From Motacilla alba alba (taxonomy: Eukaryota; Chordata; Aves; Passeriformes; Motacillidae), in NCBI RefSeq assembly GCF_015832195.1, contig NC_052018.1, forward strand, positions 37,019,052 to 37,083,051: a DNA stretch of 64,000 nt. Direction: 5' to 3'. Position 1 is the stretch's first letter, and the number at the start of each line of letters is the position of its first letter. The translations under genes and the position numbers were made by a program. The notes beneath the pieces are model-generated. The model was given only the letters and a program-made list of their open reading frames with translations. It searched no databases and was not told the origin of the DNA. Shown in pieces: positions 1 to 11,300 of this stretch.

Positions 1-1149
1 ACAATTCAAGGTACACCACTGAAGTTTTGAAAGTTTTGACTTTAAAAATCTTTCATCTCTCCAAAGCTGCTTTTTCCAGACAGCAGAACAATTCTGCTTC
101 CAAAATTCTTTCATCACCACCTTTAACTTATGTACTAAGCCTAACTACTTCTTCTATTTTTTTCCAGTAAGAAGTTGATGAATTAACACAGCCAGACCAC
201 ACTACAAGTAAGCTCTGACTCTCCTTCCAACACAGACCCATTTACAAGCATTAAAACCTAGGACTCACCCACCAGACAGAGCTGAAGCTGCAGGCAAGCC
301 AGTCATCAGAGCTCAGAGAAATATTATGCTTGCTCCACAAATGCTGAAGCATTTGAATCTTATTTTTAGTCGTACACAAAGGGCAATAAACGGAAAATCT
401 TATTGTAACCACTGCTTTTTCGTGGCCACCCACACTTCCAACACCTACAGCAAAAGAATATAAATGTAAAAGCCCCAAAACTCATGGCTCATCTGAACAA
501 GGAATGCAAACTAGCTAGTTGCTGTTACTTTTTTTTCCAGTTTATATCTAGAGTGCCATTATATTCTGTGAATATTCTGTGAAACGTTGAAGACAACTTT
601 TCATATGCTGTGCCTATCTACCATCCAGGATTGTGCAGGATTTTCATACATTTTTCCCAGTACCAGTGTCCCTGGTAAAGTCCTTCCCTAAGTTAGCTGA
701 CCACTGACTGATTTTCAAATGATGAAGTAGAGAAGGTGCTTCCCCCTAACTCTCAGTTTCTTCCCCCACTGCCCAAACTACTGAGGTACAAGGAGTTAAT
801 GCTTCACTTACCTGTGAGAAATTATGCTGAATACTCTACCCAGAAACTGGCAATTAAAAAAAAATCCCTTTACACTCATAACAGTAGAAGAACTTCAAAC
901 AAATTGCTGTCAAGGATGATTTCGTTGTGTTTAAATCCACTTTACTTCAAGTCATTTTGCAAATTACTCTTTAATTTTATACCTAAAACTCTCAGGTCTA
1001 CTGTGATGCCAGTTTACTCTCCTGTGTGTCCTATGCCTGATTCTTTCCATTTACAGAAAGTAACACAAGCATAAACCTAATTATCATCTGAAAACCCGCA
1101 GAAAATGAATTCAGCTAACTGAGTAAAAAAGAAATAAAGGAAAAAAGAT
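1..1149. other. Anonymous non-coding stretch
   Basis: AT-leaning sequence with no repeat family, RNA gene or exon that I recognise. The only open frames are short (75 and 112 codons), rich in Ser, Leu and Phe, and lack splice-flanked coding structure, so I treat them as chance frames. Confidence 0.6.
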
Positions 1150-1938
1150 CTGTCTTAAGACCAGACCCAACACGAGGGTGATGGCATGTCAGGAGATGTT
1201 GAGAGTGAACAATCTCACGCCATTAATCATCTTGCTGTCGCGGAAAGTGCAGGTTATTATAGCGAGAAAACGATCCAATACAACGCTTTTACGTCTCAAC
1301 TCTTTGTACATCGTAACAGGAAACATGTCCCACCAGCTAGCAATCAATACTTAACTAAATGATCGAAGACAAAGTGCTGGCTGCAGAAAAATGTACCTTT
1401 ACCTGCCCTCGCTCATCAATTGCCTGCTAGACCCAAAAGCACACCACCTTCCTGCAGCTCCTGACAAGGCGAGGGCAGAGCCGGCTGCTCTCCACACACG
1501 CTGCTGGAATCAGGTGTGCGCTTTTCTGCCGAGGATTTAGGTCGCAGGACCTGTGTGCTGAACGCCACAGAAGCGCAGGTATCGAAGTATTATGAAAATA
1601 AATGGGTCATACACCACTAAGCTAACAACCACACCACCCCCAAGCCGGGTACTGAATGACTGTGCAGGGCTCTGCCAGAGGGAGAGGAGAGGTTGAGCCA
1701 GCAGTGAAAACAAAACTGATGTGGTGAGATGGATTTTACTTTTCACTGGTTTGGGTTACAGAGAAAGTTGGTCTTGCTGTCACCGTCTCTCAGGCTTTTC
1801 TGTCAAAAACCAAAAAAATGCAATGTATAGACCGGCAAGATGACCTGTGGAGATGGGCTGGCATCTCACCCCACCAGGAAAGGGGAAGTGCCGCTGGCCC
1901 TGGGTGGAGGGAGGGCTGTGACTCAGTCCCTTGGGCTG

Positions 1939-1964
1939 ACACACACACACACACACACACACAC
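1939..1964 (+). repeat. (AC)13 microsatellite
   Basis: Thirteen perfect AC dinucleotides, a common vertebrate microsatellite type that is length-variable and prone to Z-DNA. It continues directly into a CCGCGC sequence. Confidence 0.95.
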
Positions 1965-2333
1965 CCGCGCTGTCACCTGCCACAGCAAAAAATAAAAGTC
2001 CTCGCCACAACACGGCGGCTACACGGGGAAAGCCGAGTAAACAGATCAATGATGCTGCACGCCCACGCAGCCCATGGCACCGCTGGGGTGACGAACAAAC
2101 AAACCTGTGGTCAATGGCAGCAAGGCGAGAGCTGTCAGAGCAATTTGGATTCGGATGGCACACTACACTGCAACAAACTCCGCTGTCCTCTGCTGCTGTT
2201 AACAGCCAAACACGAGCAGAGTGCTCCTCCTGGCCACACAGCCCGTGGTCACCGCGTGTGCCTTGATTGGGGATGCCTCCAACACCAGGGTCTAGGGCAG
2301 AAACCTCCAGGAAGGGACACCGGCTCACCACCC

Positions 2334-2352
2334 ACATATGTGTGCACGCGCA
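2334..2352. other. Perfect 19-nt alternating purine/pyrimidine run (Z-DNA-prone)
   Basis: The stretch ACATATGTGTGCACGCGCA alternates purine and pyrimidine without a break and ends in CACGCGCA, the composition that most readily adopts left-handed DNA. It lies about 370 bp after the AC microsatellite and about 40 bp before an AT-rich low-complexity run. Confidence 0.6.
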
Positions 2353-2390
2353 GGTGCCCTGCCTGAAGCCACACCAGCACTTTTGAGGAC

Positions 2391-2515
2391 ATATATTTGT
2401 CCAGATACATATTTTATTTTAAAAAATAATATATTTTATATATACATTAAAATTTTTATAAATATATGTTTCATTTTTATATATACTGACACATCTGCGC
2501 ATATAAATAAAGTGA
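2391..2515. repeat. AT-rich low-complexity sequence
   Basis: Nearly all A and T, with several TATATA and ATTTTTA segments. It has the look of an easily melted, slippage-prone low-complexity region. No mobile element ends are visible. Confidence 0.8.
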
Positions 2516-5500
2516 TGTTTAGCCAACAGCTGTGTTTGTATCAAAAGCTGTCCCTGGCCATCAGGCTGAGGTATGGAGGCACTGACAGTGCTGAGAAGCA
2601 CCTGATCACATTGAGGGACTGACACAGAGCTGCTAGCAATGGTCAATGGACAGGATACCATGGGACGTTGTGAAGGGCCCCGAGGCAGGAGACACTCCGC
2701 ACACTGGTGGCATGAGGTACAGACTCCTGATATGCCAGTACCATAAAATGGGTAAGAAAGTGCCTTTGCCCCTATGAAAACAGCATTCCAACAGGAAAAC
2801 ATACCAGAAAAATCAGGAAACCTAGACTTGGCCACATCTCTTATCCAGTAAGATAAACTTGTCAATACTCAGGTATGGTCTTGGCACTTGAGAAGAGGGT
2901 TTGCTACTGATGGTTAGGAGTGTTTGGTAAGTCAATGTACAAAGTGATACAACTTTGCCTTCAGAAATCTGCTTTTCTTCTGAATTCTGTCAAGTTATCT
3001 GACCTTTAAGTGCAGATTTTAAAAAAGTTACATTTTCCCAGGCTGTGGTGGTAGGCGGGTGACAGACATTTAACCACCAATATCTGCATATTTAAAATCT
3101 TACATTATTTACATCTGCCTAGAGATGGGTGTAGCATAGATTTCAAGAAATCTTTAAAAATTTTTTTAAAATACTCTGAAGAAGTCATACCTAGCAAATA
3201 TGAATTTTCTGGACAGAACTTTCTGAGTTTTGGGTTGCCTTATTTTATTATCCTGTTTAAACCACTTATAGGCCCTTGCTGAATTCACAACATTGGATAA
3301 GCAGTACCAATCTGGTCTTTTTATGAGATGCAGAAGGACATTGATTGGAATGTTATTTTTGCTGCTTTTAAAGGAAAACACACAGGGCTAAAGCAAAATG
3401 AGAAATGTGAGCAGAGTATGGACACTGCTAGGAAGAGTCACCTGTCTCTGCTTGGATGCCAACAGCCCTGCCCCAACAGCTGCTCCAAGACACAGCTCTG
3501 TACATTCTCTGTCATCTGTGACCGTTTGGGATAACAAATGGAGAGAGCCTCTCAGCAGAGAGCACAGCTTCTCCCTGACTGCTCTACTCCCACATTACAA
3601 TACACTCAGTCAAACCTACCCAGGATTGATTCCCAGAGAACGTGGTGAAATGGGTTTTTCTTTACTATCTTGGCACACGCACCATAACAGGGTTTTGCAA
3701 TGTGCTCTGTCAGAACAGGCAAGGGACATTCTCCTTTGAACTCACACATCAGTAAGTACTATTTTTATGGAGATTTTATCCATCAGCATCCTAGTAGTAT
3801 TACAGAAACAAAATAATAAATGGAAGGGCGGGGAAAGGCATACTTCTTTATCCCACTGCACCCTGGGAAAAACAACAAGAATGCAGTTGTTGCAGCTGGG
3901 TCAACCTCGTGCAACTGCTCTTTCCAGCAGGGCTAATTAACAAGTGAAAGCCCGCTTCTTTCTATGGAAATTGCTATAATGAGGTAATGGTTACTAGCAG
4001 AGTCTGCCATCAAAAACAGCCAGACAATGGGAAACAGAGAAATCAAATAAGCAACGGGCAGCTTGCCCTCATGTCTACCTGTGCCGGCGTGGATCTGCAC
4101 ATATGACGGGTGCAACGCCAGCCAACGGGCTGTGAGGTGATGCATTGGCTTTCTAGGAGCTGGAGTACACACCATGTTTTAAAAATGATGCACAGCTCAA
4201 GCACATAACCACAGTTAAAAGAGAAAGAAGAAGGAAAAAAAAAAAGGAAAAGCACATATTTGATGACAACTCCTATATCCTCATACTGGTTTTCAAGTTC
4301 ATTTGGTCCTCAGACCCGATTTTATTCCTTGAAAAGGAGATTTCTGATTATTTGTAGCACAACAAAAAGCAAGACTAACCTTCCCATGCACTTACTGGAA
4401 CGAGAGAGGTTTTTTCTTTCCCATTTCTGTCTGCTTTTTCAAGTTCCCCAACAAGGATGATATTTTTGAAGTTAGTTCCTCTGGAAGTGTTTTAAATAGT
4501 GAATTTGCAAGATGCCTAATGATAAGCTTTTCAAACATCATGAGAAAAGCCTGCAAAAATTTGTGAATAAGGCTTCCAAACCTCATGGGAATTGTGCTAA
4601 GTAGGACTAATGAAAAACAAGCTTTTTCTGCCTGCCTAGCTGTTACAACTCATATTTTCAAGTCTTCTCCCCTTAAGACAAGCACTAAAAACAAATTTCA
4701 AGTTAGATCCAAGATTTTCCTGTAGTCAGACGATTCCTGCTAAGGGGGATTTGATTAATAACCGCACCAGAGAATGCCAGACCCTCAAGGAAATGGCAAC
4801 TCTCCCTTTTTTGGAAAACGAAATCAAACTCACACCTTGTAAGGCCTCTGACAGTGAATTCTATTAGTATCCAGACTTTCTCCACTGCCTACAACTTCAC
4901 CATTGTTTTTGCTGATACTCATCACACCAGAAAAAAAAAATCCTCTTTTTAAAAACTGAATTTCCATATGCAATGAAGAACACAATCCTCCTTTTGCAGC
5001 AGACTTCTCTTTTTTTAGTAAATCTTTTAGTGTCACATAAGCAAATAAAGCACTTCAAATAAAGGTGTATTTCTAATGTAAATACTTTGGTTCCAAAACA
5101 TTCATATTTTTTTTAGAAGTAGTATTACATACAGATCAGTTCCAAATATTAAAGATGGTATTAGTAAGCATTCAAGAAAAACCGACCAGTAAGGAGTGGT
5201 CTGCTTCACTGACCTGTTCTGACTAAACTGCATCATATGCATTTGTTACTGCAGTGAACAAACAAGGGTGGTAACACGCACACTGCCACACTGTGAACCA
5301 CAATTTTGTATTACCTCCTTTTGTCAAGCTGCTCTACAACACCATCCCAAAGATAAAAACCTCTTAACCACAAAGAGGTTTGGTTTTGTTTCAAAAATTA
5401 ATGAAATTAAGTTGCGCTCAAGCCTCTTCCCAAACTTGTCAGCTCTGGGGTGCCCCATCCTCCATAGAGCACAGACCACAACATCCATGCCATCCTTGTA

Positions 5501-6908
5501 GTGGTCCAGGAGCTTCTTCTAGCTCAGAAACCAGAATTAGGGTTAGAACTGCTGACAAACTGCAAAGGGTCAATCAGTTTCTCCCCACTGATTCTACGCC
5601 AGGCTGTGCTATGGAATATTTCAGAGGAAGACTCAGTCATTGTGGGATCAGGGATGAAATACCTGCGCAGGATCATAGGCTGCTCCCCATCTTGGGTGAA
5701 ATACCAAAGCACAACAAGCACAAAGGACTACTACTCCAGCTGAGAAGTTAGGAAGGAATCTGCAGTCCCCTCAATATGTCCCTAGTAGATCTATGCACAA
5801 CTTTCTTTAACCTCCTACAGTCAGGTGGAGCACTGATTCCACCTGGAAGGAGCTGGAGGTAGCAATGAAGATACTTCTGATGCTTACAGAGCCTTTTGGA
5901 GCAGCAGGCTGAAGGATGAAGCACCACCAGGGCTCCTCCAAAGGAAATACTCCAGGAACCCGAAAGGAGAAGCATATGGATTTTATCAAGGGAGAAACAG
6001 AAGGGTGCCTGCAGTCCTATTGGGCCGATGACGGCCTCCAAAGTCACGTGGAGCACATGCAGCTTTGGCAGAGTACACCAAGGTAAGTGTACACACACAC
6101 AGCCGTTGCAGAGAAAAACAAAGCGCAGTTAGAGCAATGGGGCGAACAGAGCTATTTTAAGCACTTCTCGCTATGGTTTACCGTAGTAGCAGAACACTTT
6201 AAAAAGCCGTCAAAATGACAATCACTATTTAGGTTAAAAAAGCAAGTAACTACTTCAATAACAATTTATTCACCACCTAATGTTTGCAGTTGAATTACAG
6301 CTTTTACAGTGTTTTTCTAAAGTGTGATATTTACTGCCTCTACCTTGCCTTCCCAAGGTCTTTTTTTTTCCTTTTTTCTTTCATTTTTTCTTTAAATAGA
6401 AAGGAATTGGAATCATGACTTACATGTAACTTTTCTAGGTTCTGTGCTGGCTAAAATGTTCTCACGATGCAGGGAACAGGATCAATGGAGAAATTAAGAG
6501 GCTGCAGCAATCCATTAAGAAGTGACCCTCCAAAGTTCTGTGGGGCAGTGTTCTGGCAACTCAGTTGGAGCAACCTAAAATAAAATAAAGGCATGAATTT
6601 AAAGAAAATCAAGCACTGAATCTTTACAAACATCTCTTTGTTTTTTCCTTCTGATTCTAAAAAACACGTTGGGACATGTTTTTTCTTTAATATAGAAGGT
6701 CTTTATGCCAAACATGACAATTATTTTATGTCCATTTCACACTTCAAAAAGGCTTTAAGCTGTAGATACCTTCCTACAAAGACCATGTTTTACTTTCATT
6801 TGTATAGTATGAGGCCCCTGAAAAGAATTACTGAACAGATAAACTAACATTTCTGTGATTATTCTACAAGATCACACCACAGGTACGTGCATTGTTACAT
6901 ACATACTA
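2516..6908. other. Anonymous non-coding stretch
   Basis: No repeat family, RNA gene or coding exon recognised. Small A- and T-runs and a pyrimidine-rich run near 6359-6393 are present, but no neighbouring exon accompanies them. Open frames up to 148 codons overlap one another on both strands and are not supported. Confidence 0.5.
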
Positions 6909-7124
6909 AGGAATTCTTTACTGTGATGGTGGCGAGGCACTGGAGCAGGTTGCTCCAGTGGATGCTCCTTGCGGATGCTCCTGCATCCCTGGAAGTATTC
7001 TAGGCCAAGGCTGGATTGGGCTTTGAGCAACCTGGTCTAGTGATAGTTGTCCCTGCTCATGGCAGATGGGTTGGAACCAGATAAGGTTTAAAGCTCAACC
7101 TAAATCACCCTGTGGTTCTATGAA
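6909..7124 (+). mobile_element. CR1 LINE, 5'-truncated 3' end
   Basis: Matches the 3' terminal portion of avian CR1 non-LTR retrotransposons. Landmarks in order are GGAATTCTTTACTGTGATGG, GAGGCACTGGAGCAGGTTGC, TCCCTGGAAGTATTC, GGCTTTGAGCAACCTGGTCT, GTCCCTGCTCATGGCAG and a terminal TTCTATGA. It is a dead copy lacking all of the reverse transcriptase, like nearly all genomic CR1 insertions. A short duplicated segment around GGATGCTCC (6961-6982) interrupts the usual GTGGATGCC spacing. This copy is of the GAGCAACCTGG type, a different CR1 subfamily from the copies at 23.2, 29.2 and 33.5 kb. Confidence 0.92.
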
Positions 7125-8329
7125 ATTGCACATCTTACCAGAAAGGACTTATAATAAAACCAGCAAATTTATCTAGTAGGCTTTAAATAATAATTAATAC
7201 TGGCTTTTGTCAAAGCTTTGCATTGATTATATCAAGGAATTTAGGTTAGAAACACAACATTTACTCCTTTGTTTCTCCTTTACTCTGGCGAGCTTCAGAG
7301 AAGAAGCACCATCAGTGCAATTTGGTATCCCTGGGTTGATGCAATGTGTGTCATAATCCTGCAGCCACCCTAAAGCAAAGCTATCTGTCATGCCAGTCCA
7401 TGTCAAAAGAAAACAGGAGAGAGAATGAAATGTTCATCTGCCCACAGAAATTTCACTGTGCTGTCACCTCTGTGCAAGGGGCTCAGGGCTCAGTCCCTGG
7501 AGGGGAGGCACTCTGGAATGGGGAAGGCTGGTGAGAGCACGGCTGGGGCCAGGGGGCTGGAGCAGGGGGCGCGAAAGCAGCCAAGTCCCAGCATCAGCAC
7601 ACAGCCCAGATCCCACAGTGAGCATGATCCCAATCCCAGATTCTGGAAAAGGCGTCCCCCATCTATCAAGGAAGTGGTCACACTCTGAAGTGGTTGAGAA
7701 GGAAATACTTGTGGAAGGAGAAGTAATCAGCTTTAAGCTACAGGGGTTCTCAAGTTGAGGTTTTCAAGTAGCCAGTGCCCAACACTTGACTGTTTTCCTG
7801 GAAAAAACATTGGAATGCCTAATTACTATTTACTTTAGTGAAGTTGGCAACTGGGAGTAGAAAGGAAGATGGTTTTCTTTTGAACAGAAGGGGACAGCAG
7901 CAGTACAAGCAGTGGCATGTATCTGTCTTCACAGGATCACTGCGAAGGCTCTGTCTGCAGAATTACCACAAATTAAAGCTAGATAAAGGGGGAGGTGAGG
8001 AAGAGGAAAAAAAATCCCTACAATTTAGATTTTTTAAGAAACTACTCTAATTTTTTTAAAACATGCACAATTAACTCTTCAGTAAAAAATCCTGGTTTCT
8101 CAAGATATGTCTGCTATGTCTATTCATTATGACTAGTGCCTGTTTATGACTCCATAAAAAAGTGGGGGAAAAAACCCCAAAATGCAGTGCAAATGAGAGA
8201 GATTTAGTGGTTATTTTTCTAAGTATGCTGTTCCTGGTAAAAAAGTCCAATATTTTCTGAGCAGTGATCCTACTACACTTTATTCCAAGTCTTGTGGAAA
8301 AGTGGTTCACTAACAGAAAGCAGGTTTTT
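7125..8329. other. Anonymous non-coding stretch
   Basis: Locally GC-rich at 7480-7640, with GGGGGCGCG near 7565, but with too few CpGs for an island and no recognisable exon. Overlapping frames on both strands around 7425-7758 argue against real coding. Confidence 0.5.
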
Positions 8330-8390
8330 CCTCTGGATGGCACCCGTCCTCTGGATGGCACCCATCCTCTGGATGGCATCCTCTGGATGG
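8330..8390 (+). repeat. Four-copy short tandem repeat (minisatellite)
   Basis: The core CCTCTGGATGG is repeated four times, starting at 8330, 8348, 8366 and 8380. The first two units are 18 bp and differ by one base (CACCCGT versus CACCCAT), the third is 14 bp and the fourth is partial. This points to recent slippage or unequal exchange. A minus-strand frame through it reads a repeated PSRG motif, which comes from the repeat and is not a protein feature. Confidence 0.9.
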
Positions 8391-11300
8391 TTTACCAACA
8401 GACGCTTAAACTGTTGCTACCTTTAGGGATTACCTAATTAAGTACTTGAAAAGAATAATGAGGCTGTGCTAGGAACACAATGCTTGTGTCTCTTTAGTTT
8501 ATACAGTTTTCTCCAATTGGGCATAACATTCATTGACAGACTGCAAGAGTACCAAATATTTATGGTCACAAATATACATTATTTAATTTGCCTATAAACC
8601 TAAAAATATAAACTCTAAATTTGTTCAGTCATAAATCACTGGTAGAACAAAAATAACTGTTGCTTACTCAATGGCCAAAGCACTAAAACCAGGGAAGTCT
8701 CTGCGTTTTCAAGGATAACTTAGTTTCCTGAGCAAAAATTGCACATGCCACAGCGTATCAGAAGAAAAAGAGAATAAAAAGAAGTTGGGAATAGGGAAAC
8801 AAGAGAAAAAAAGGGGCACGGGGTGGGGGTGGGGGAAAGAAGACTTTCAGCACCACTGAAGCTTTTCTGAGAAGGTCTGATTGATGTTCACTGCTGTAGA
8901 AAGCATGAGGCTGCATCCCAAACATTTCATTCCCTTCTGCAAATGTCTTACTCCATACCTCTCTGCATGTTCCCCAGATATTCTTGCCCTATGCGGGATG
9001 ATCCAGCCAGCATCAGGTTTTACACATGATCTAAAAGACTAAAGCAGGAATCTCTCTGCCCAGGGGTCAGCTTAGGGTAGAATGAAACTTAACCCCCGCC
9101 TATGCTCAGCACGAGGGCTCCTTCATGCTTTCCATTTGACAAAAGACTTTTCCTGAAACAGGCAAAGTATTAAAGGCAAAGCTGTTACTACAGCGCAAAC
9201 TTACAGGAATGCATAAAAACTGAGTTTGTATGAAGAGCCAACGGTGCAGAGGAATTTCAGCAGTTTAACAGGCTGAGCAGTCAGGTTTACAGCATTAGGA
9301 AGAGCTGGATCTTAGGCAGGGTAAGATGCACACTGCTCCAAGGCTTGCTCACATCAAAGTCTCAGCTCTCAGCACAGACCTGCACATGTGGGCCATCAGT
9401 TAACAGGGTCACGAGAGGCCGCAAAATCACTGTCCTACACCAGCTTGAAGAAACAGCTCCTGCAGTCTTGGAGGTTGCAAGAAAACCTTATATTTATTCT
9501 AAAAAGAAGCATCCACCTTAAGAGCTTGCAAAGAAATCTAGAAAAATAACCATAGTTCCAACCAGACTTTGTAAATCTGCTTGATTTTTTAAAAAACTTC
9601 TATTATTTCACAATCTCTTGTACATTTTTTTAACCAGGTTACCTTCTTTCTCCCCCCTTCTGATGCCTTCCAACACTGCCTGGCAGCTGAAATTAGCACT
9701 GAGGAACGCAAATGTAGAGGAAGACACATCAGACACTTTAACTGGCAGAAGAATGTATGAAGTTGAAAAACCATTTGTTTCAACAAAATACCTTCCAGTT
9801 TGGATTTCTGTTATACAGAGAAAGTGTCCAAAGGATAGGTTTTGTTTTTAACAGGGCTTTAATGCTTAAAAGGAGGAAAACTGGCAAGTCCTGTTTGCAA
9901 CAAACAAACCAAGAAAGGTGAATTGAGAAGGGCATGATGAATGTACCCGGGTATTATTACTCCACTTATCATGAAAGATGTTTCAAACACAGAAAATTGT
10001 GTAGTCATGCTCAAGAAAACTGGAGATGCTGGGTGGACCATGAGGGAAGCGAGCGACAAATACACAAATGCAACAAATACACAGTGGGTTGTTTATCCCT
10101 ATGTTCAGCATAGGTGGGTAAAATGAGGGCTAAGTAAAATGACCCACACAAGGAGACCAGTTGGTGAGCTTCTCTCAGATGTGGACGGGAGGGAAAAATA
10201 TTTAAGGAATGCTGAGCACCTGCGAGCCAGGAGCTGTGAGCACAGGTGTGCAGAGCTGGTGTTTTCTGAAGCAGTGGAGTGCACTGGTGCTACTTACACA
10301 AATATGTACAGAAATTGATCCCAGTGAAGTCAAGGATCCCACTTTGTTACATGCAATACCACCACAGATTAGCAAATGTGTTTTCCTTACATTTTTGCGT
10401 GTAATTTCTTTCTGGTTGAAGTAGCTCCATTGGAACATTTGTAGCTTGAAGGGTCGCCTGAGGCTGAGAAGGCATTTGCAGTGCTCCTGACATCTAATGC
10501 ATGATCTCTCCCTGAAATCTGTAAATTAAACCCAAGATGATATCGATACCTATGTCACAAACTAGACATGATCTGCTTCACCCTCAGTGCACCTAATTTC
10601 CTCATAATAACCTGTATAGTTCTTCCAAAGGAAAAGAACATGCCCATCTATCACTCCTGCTTGTTCCCATGGGCACTGTTTAACCAGGAGCAGTCAAAAC
10701 AGGAATCAGAAGGGCACAGCAGCTTCTTTCCCAGTGTCCAGAGGTGGGATGCAGAAAACCAACACAACCAAGGAGGTGTGGACCACAAACAGGGAGGTAC
10801 CCACCATCCCAGGGCTGCGAGGACCAGCTCTGCAGTATGTCCCTATCTGGGTGAGCTGTGTCAGCAGTCAGAGGAGATGAGATTGAGCTATTCCCTCAGA
10901 TAATGGCAAAACAGTGTCAGGAACCATCCTAGCTAGAAACTGTGACTGAAGTCAGCAGGAGAACCTTCAAGACAACCATTGCTGGCTGACTGGTTGCAGG
11001 GGAAGGCAGCTGTTGCTGCCCTGGAGCGCTCCAGAGTCTGAAAACTGGATTTTCACCAGCTACACCTAACAAAACCAACCAGGTTTAAACAGAAAACCTT
11101 TAGAGAAGCTGGGGAATGTGCATAGGGAGAATTTTCCACCCTTCCTTGTCCTCTGGTTGCAGTTAGGTCTGTGACACATCAACTAGGCAGGGCTAGAAGG
11201 CATAAGGCTGCAGTTCAAGACTACTGCCACAGGAACTTGTAAATCTTCTAATGTAAAACCTGAGCGATTTTCTCATTGGAATATACTTGACTTAAAGCCA

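Larger units (their letters stand above)
1150..2380. promoter_or_regulatory. CpG-retaining block, candidate conserved element or weak CpG island
   Basis: Vertebrate DNA normally loses CpG, yet I count ten CpG dinucleotides between 1173 and 1365 in AT-rich sequence, and CpGs continue through about 2100 (for example around 1418-1560 and 2000-2095). This suggests purifying selection or an unmethylated regulatory stretch. The segment also holds the AC microsatellite and the alternating purine/pyrimidine run listed separately. Long open frames occur on both strands here (185 codons minus, 182 codons plus), but they overlap each other and run through the AC repeat, so they reflect the lack of TA-rich stop codons rather than coding. 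A lncRNA promoter or an enhancer is possible; no TATA box or known motif decides it. Confidence 0.3.

Noticed and set aside
1780..2366. Two opposing frames of 182-185 codons
   Set aside because: They overlap on opposite strands and pass through the AC microsatellite, giving a Thr-His or Cys-Val repeat. Low stop density from base composition explains them.
9618..9851. 77-codon frame following TTTTTTTAACCAG, acceptor-like
   Set aside because: The pyrimidine tract and AG look like an acceptor, but the frame has no coding-like codon bias, no donor at a sensible place and no resemblance to a known protein.
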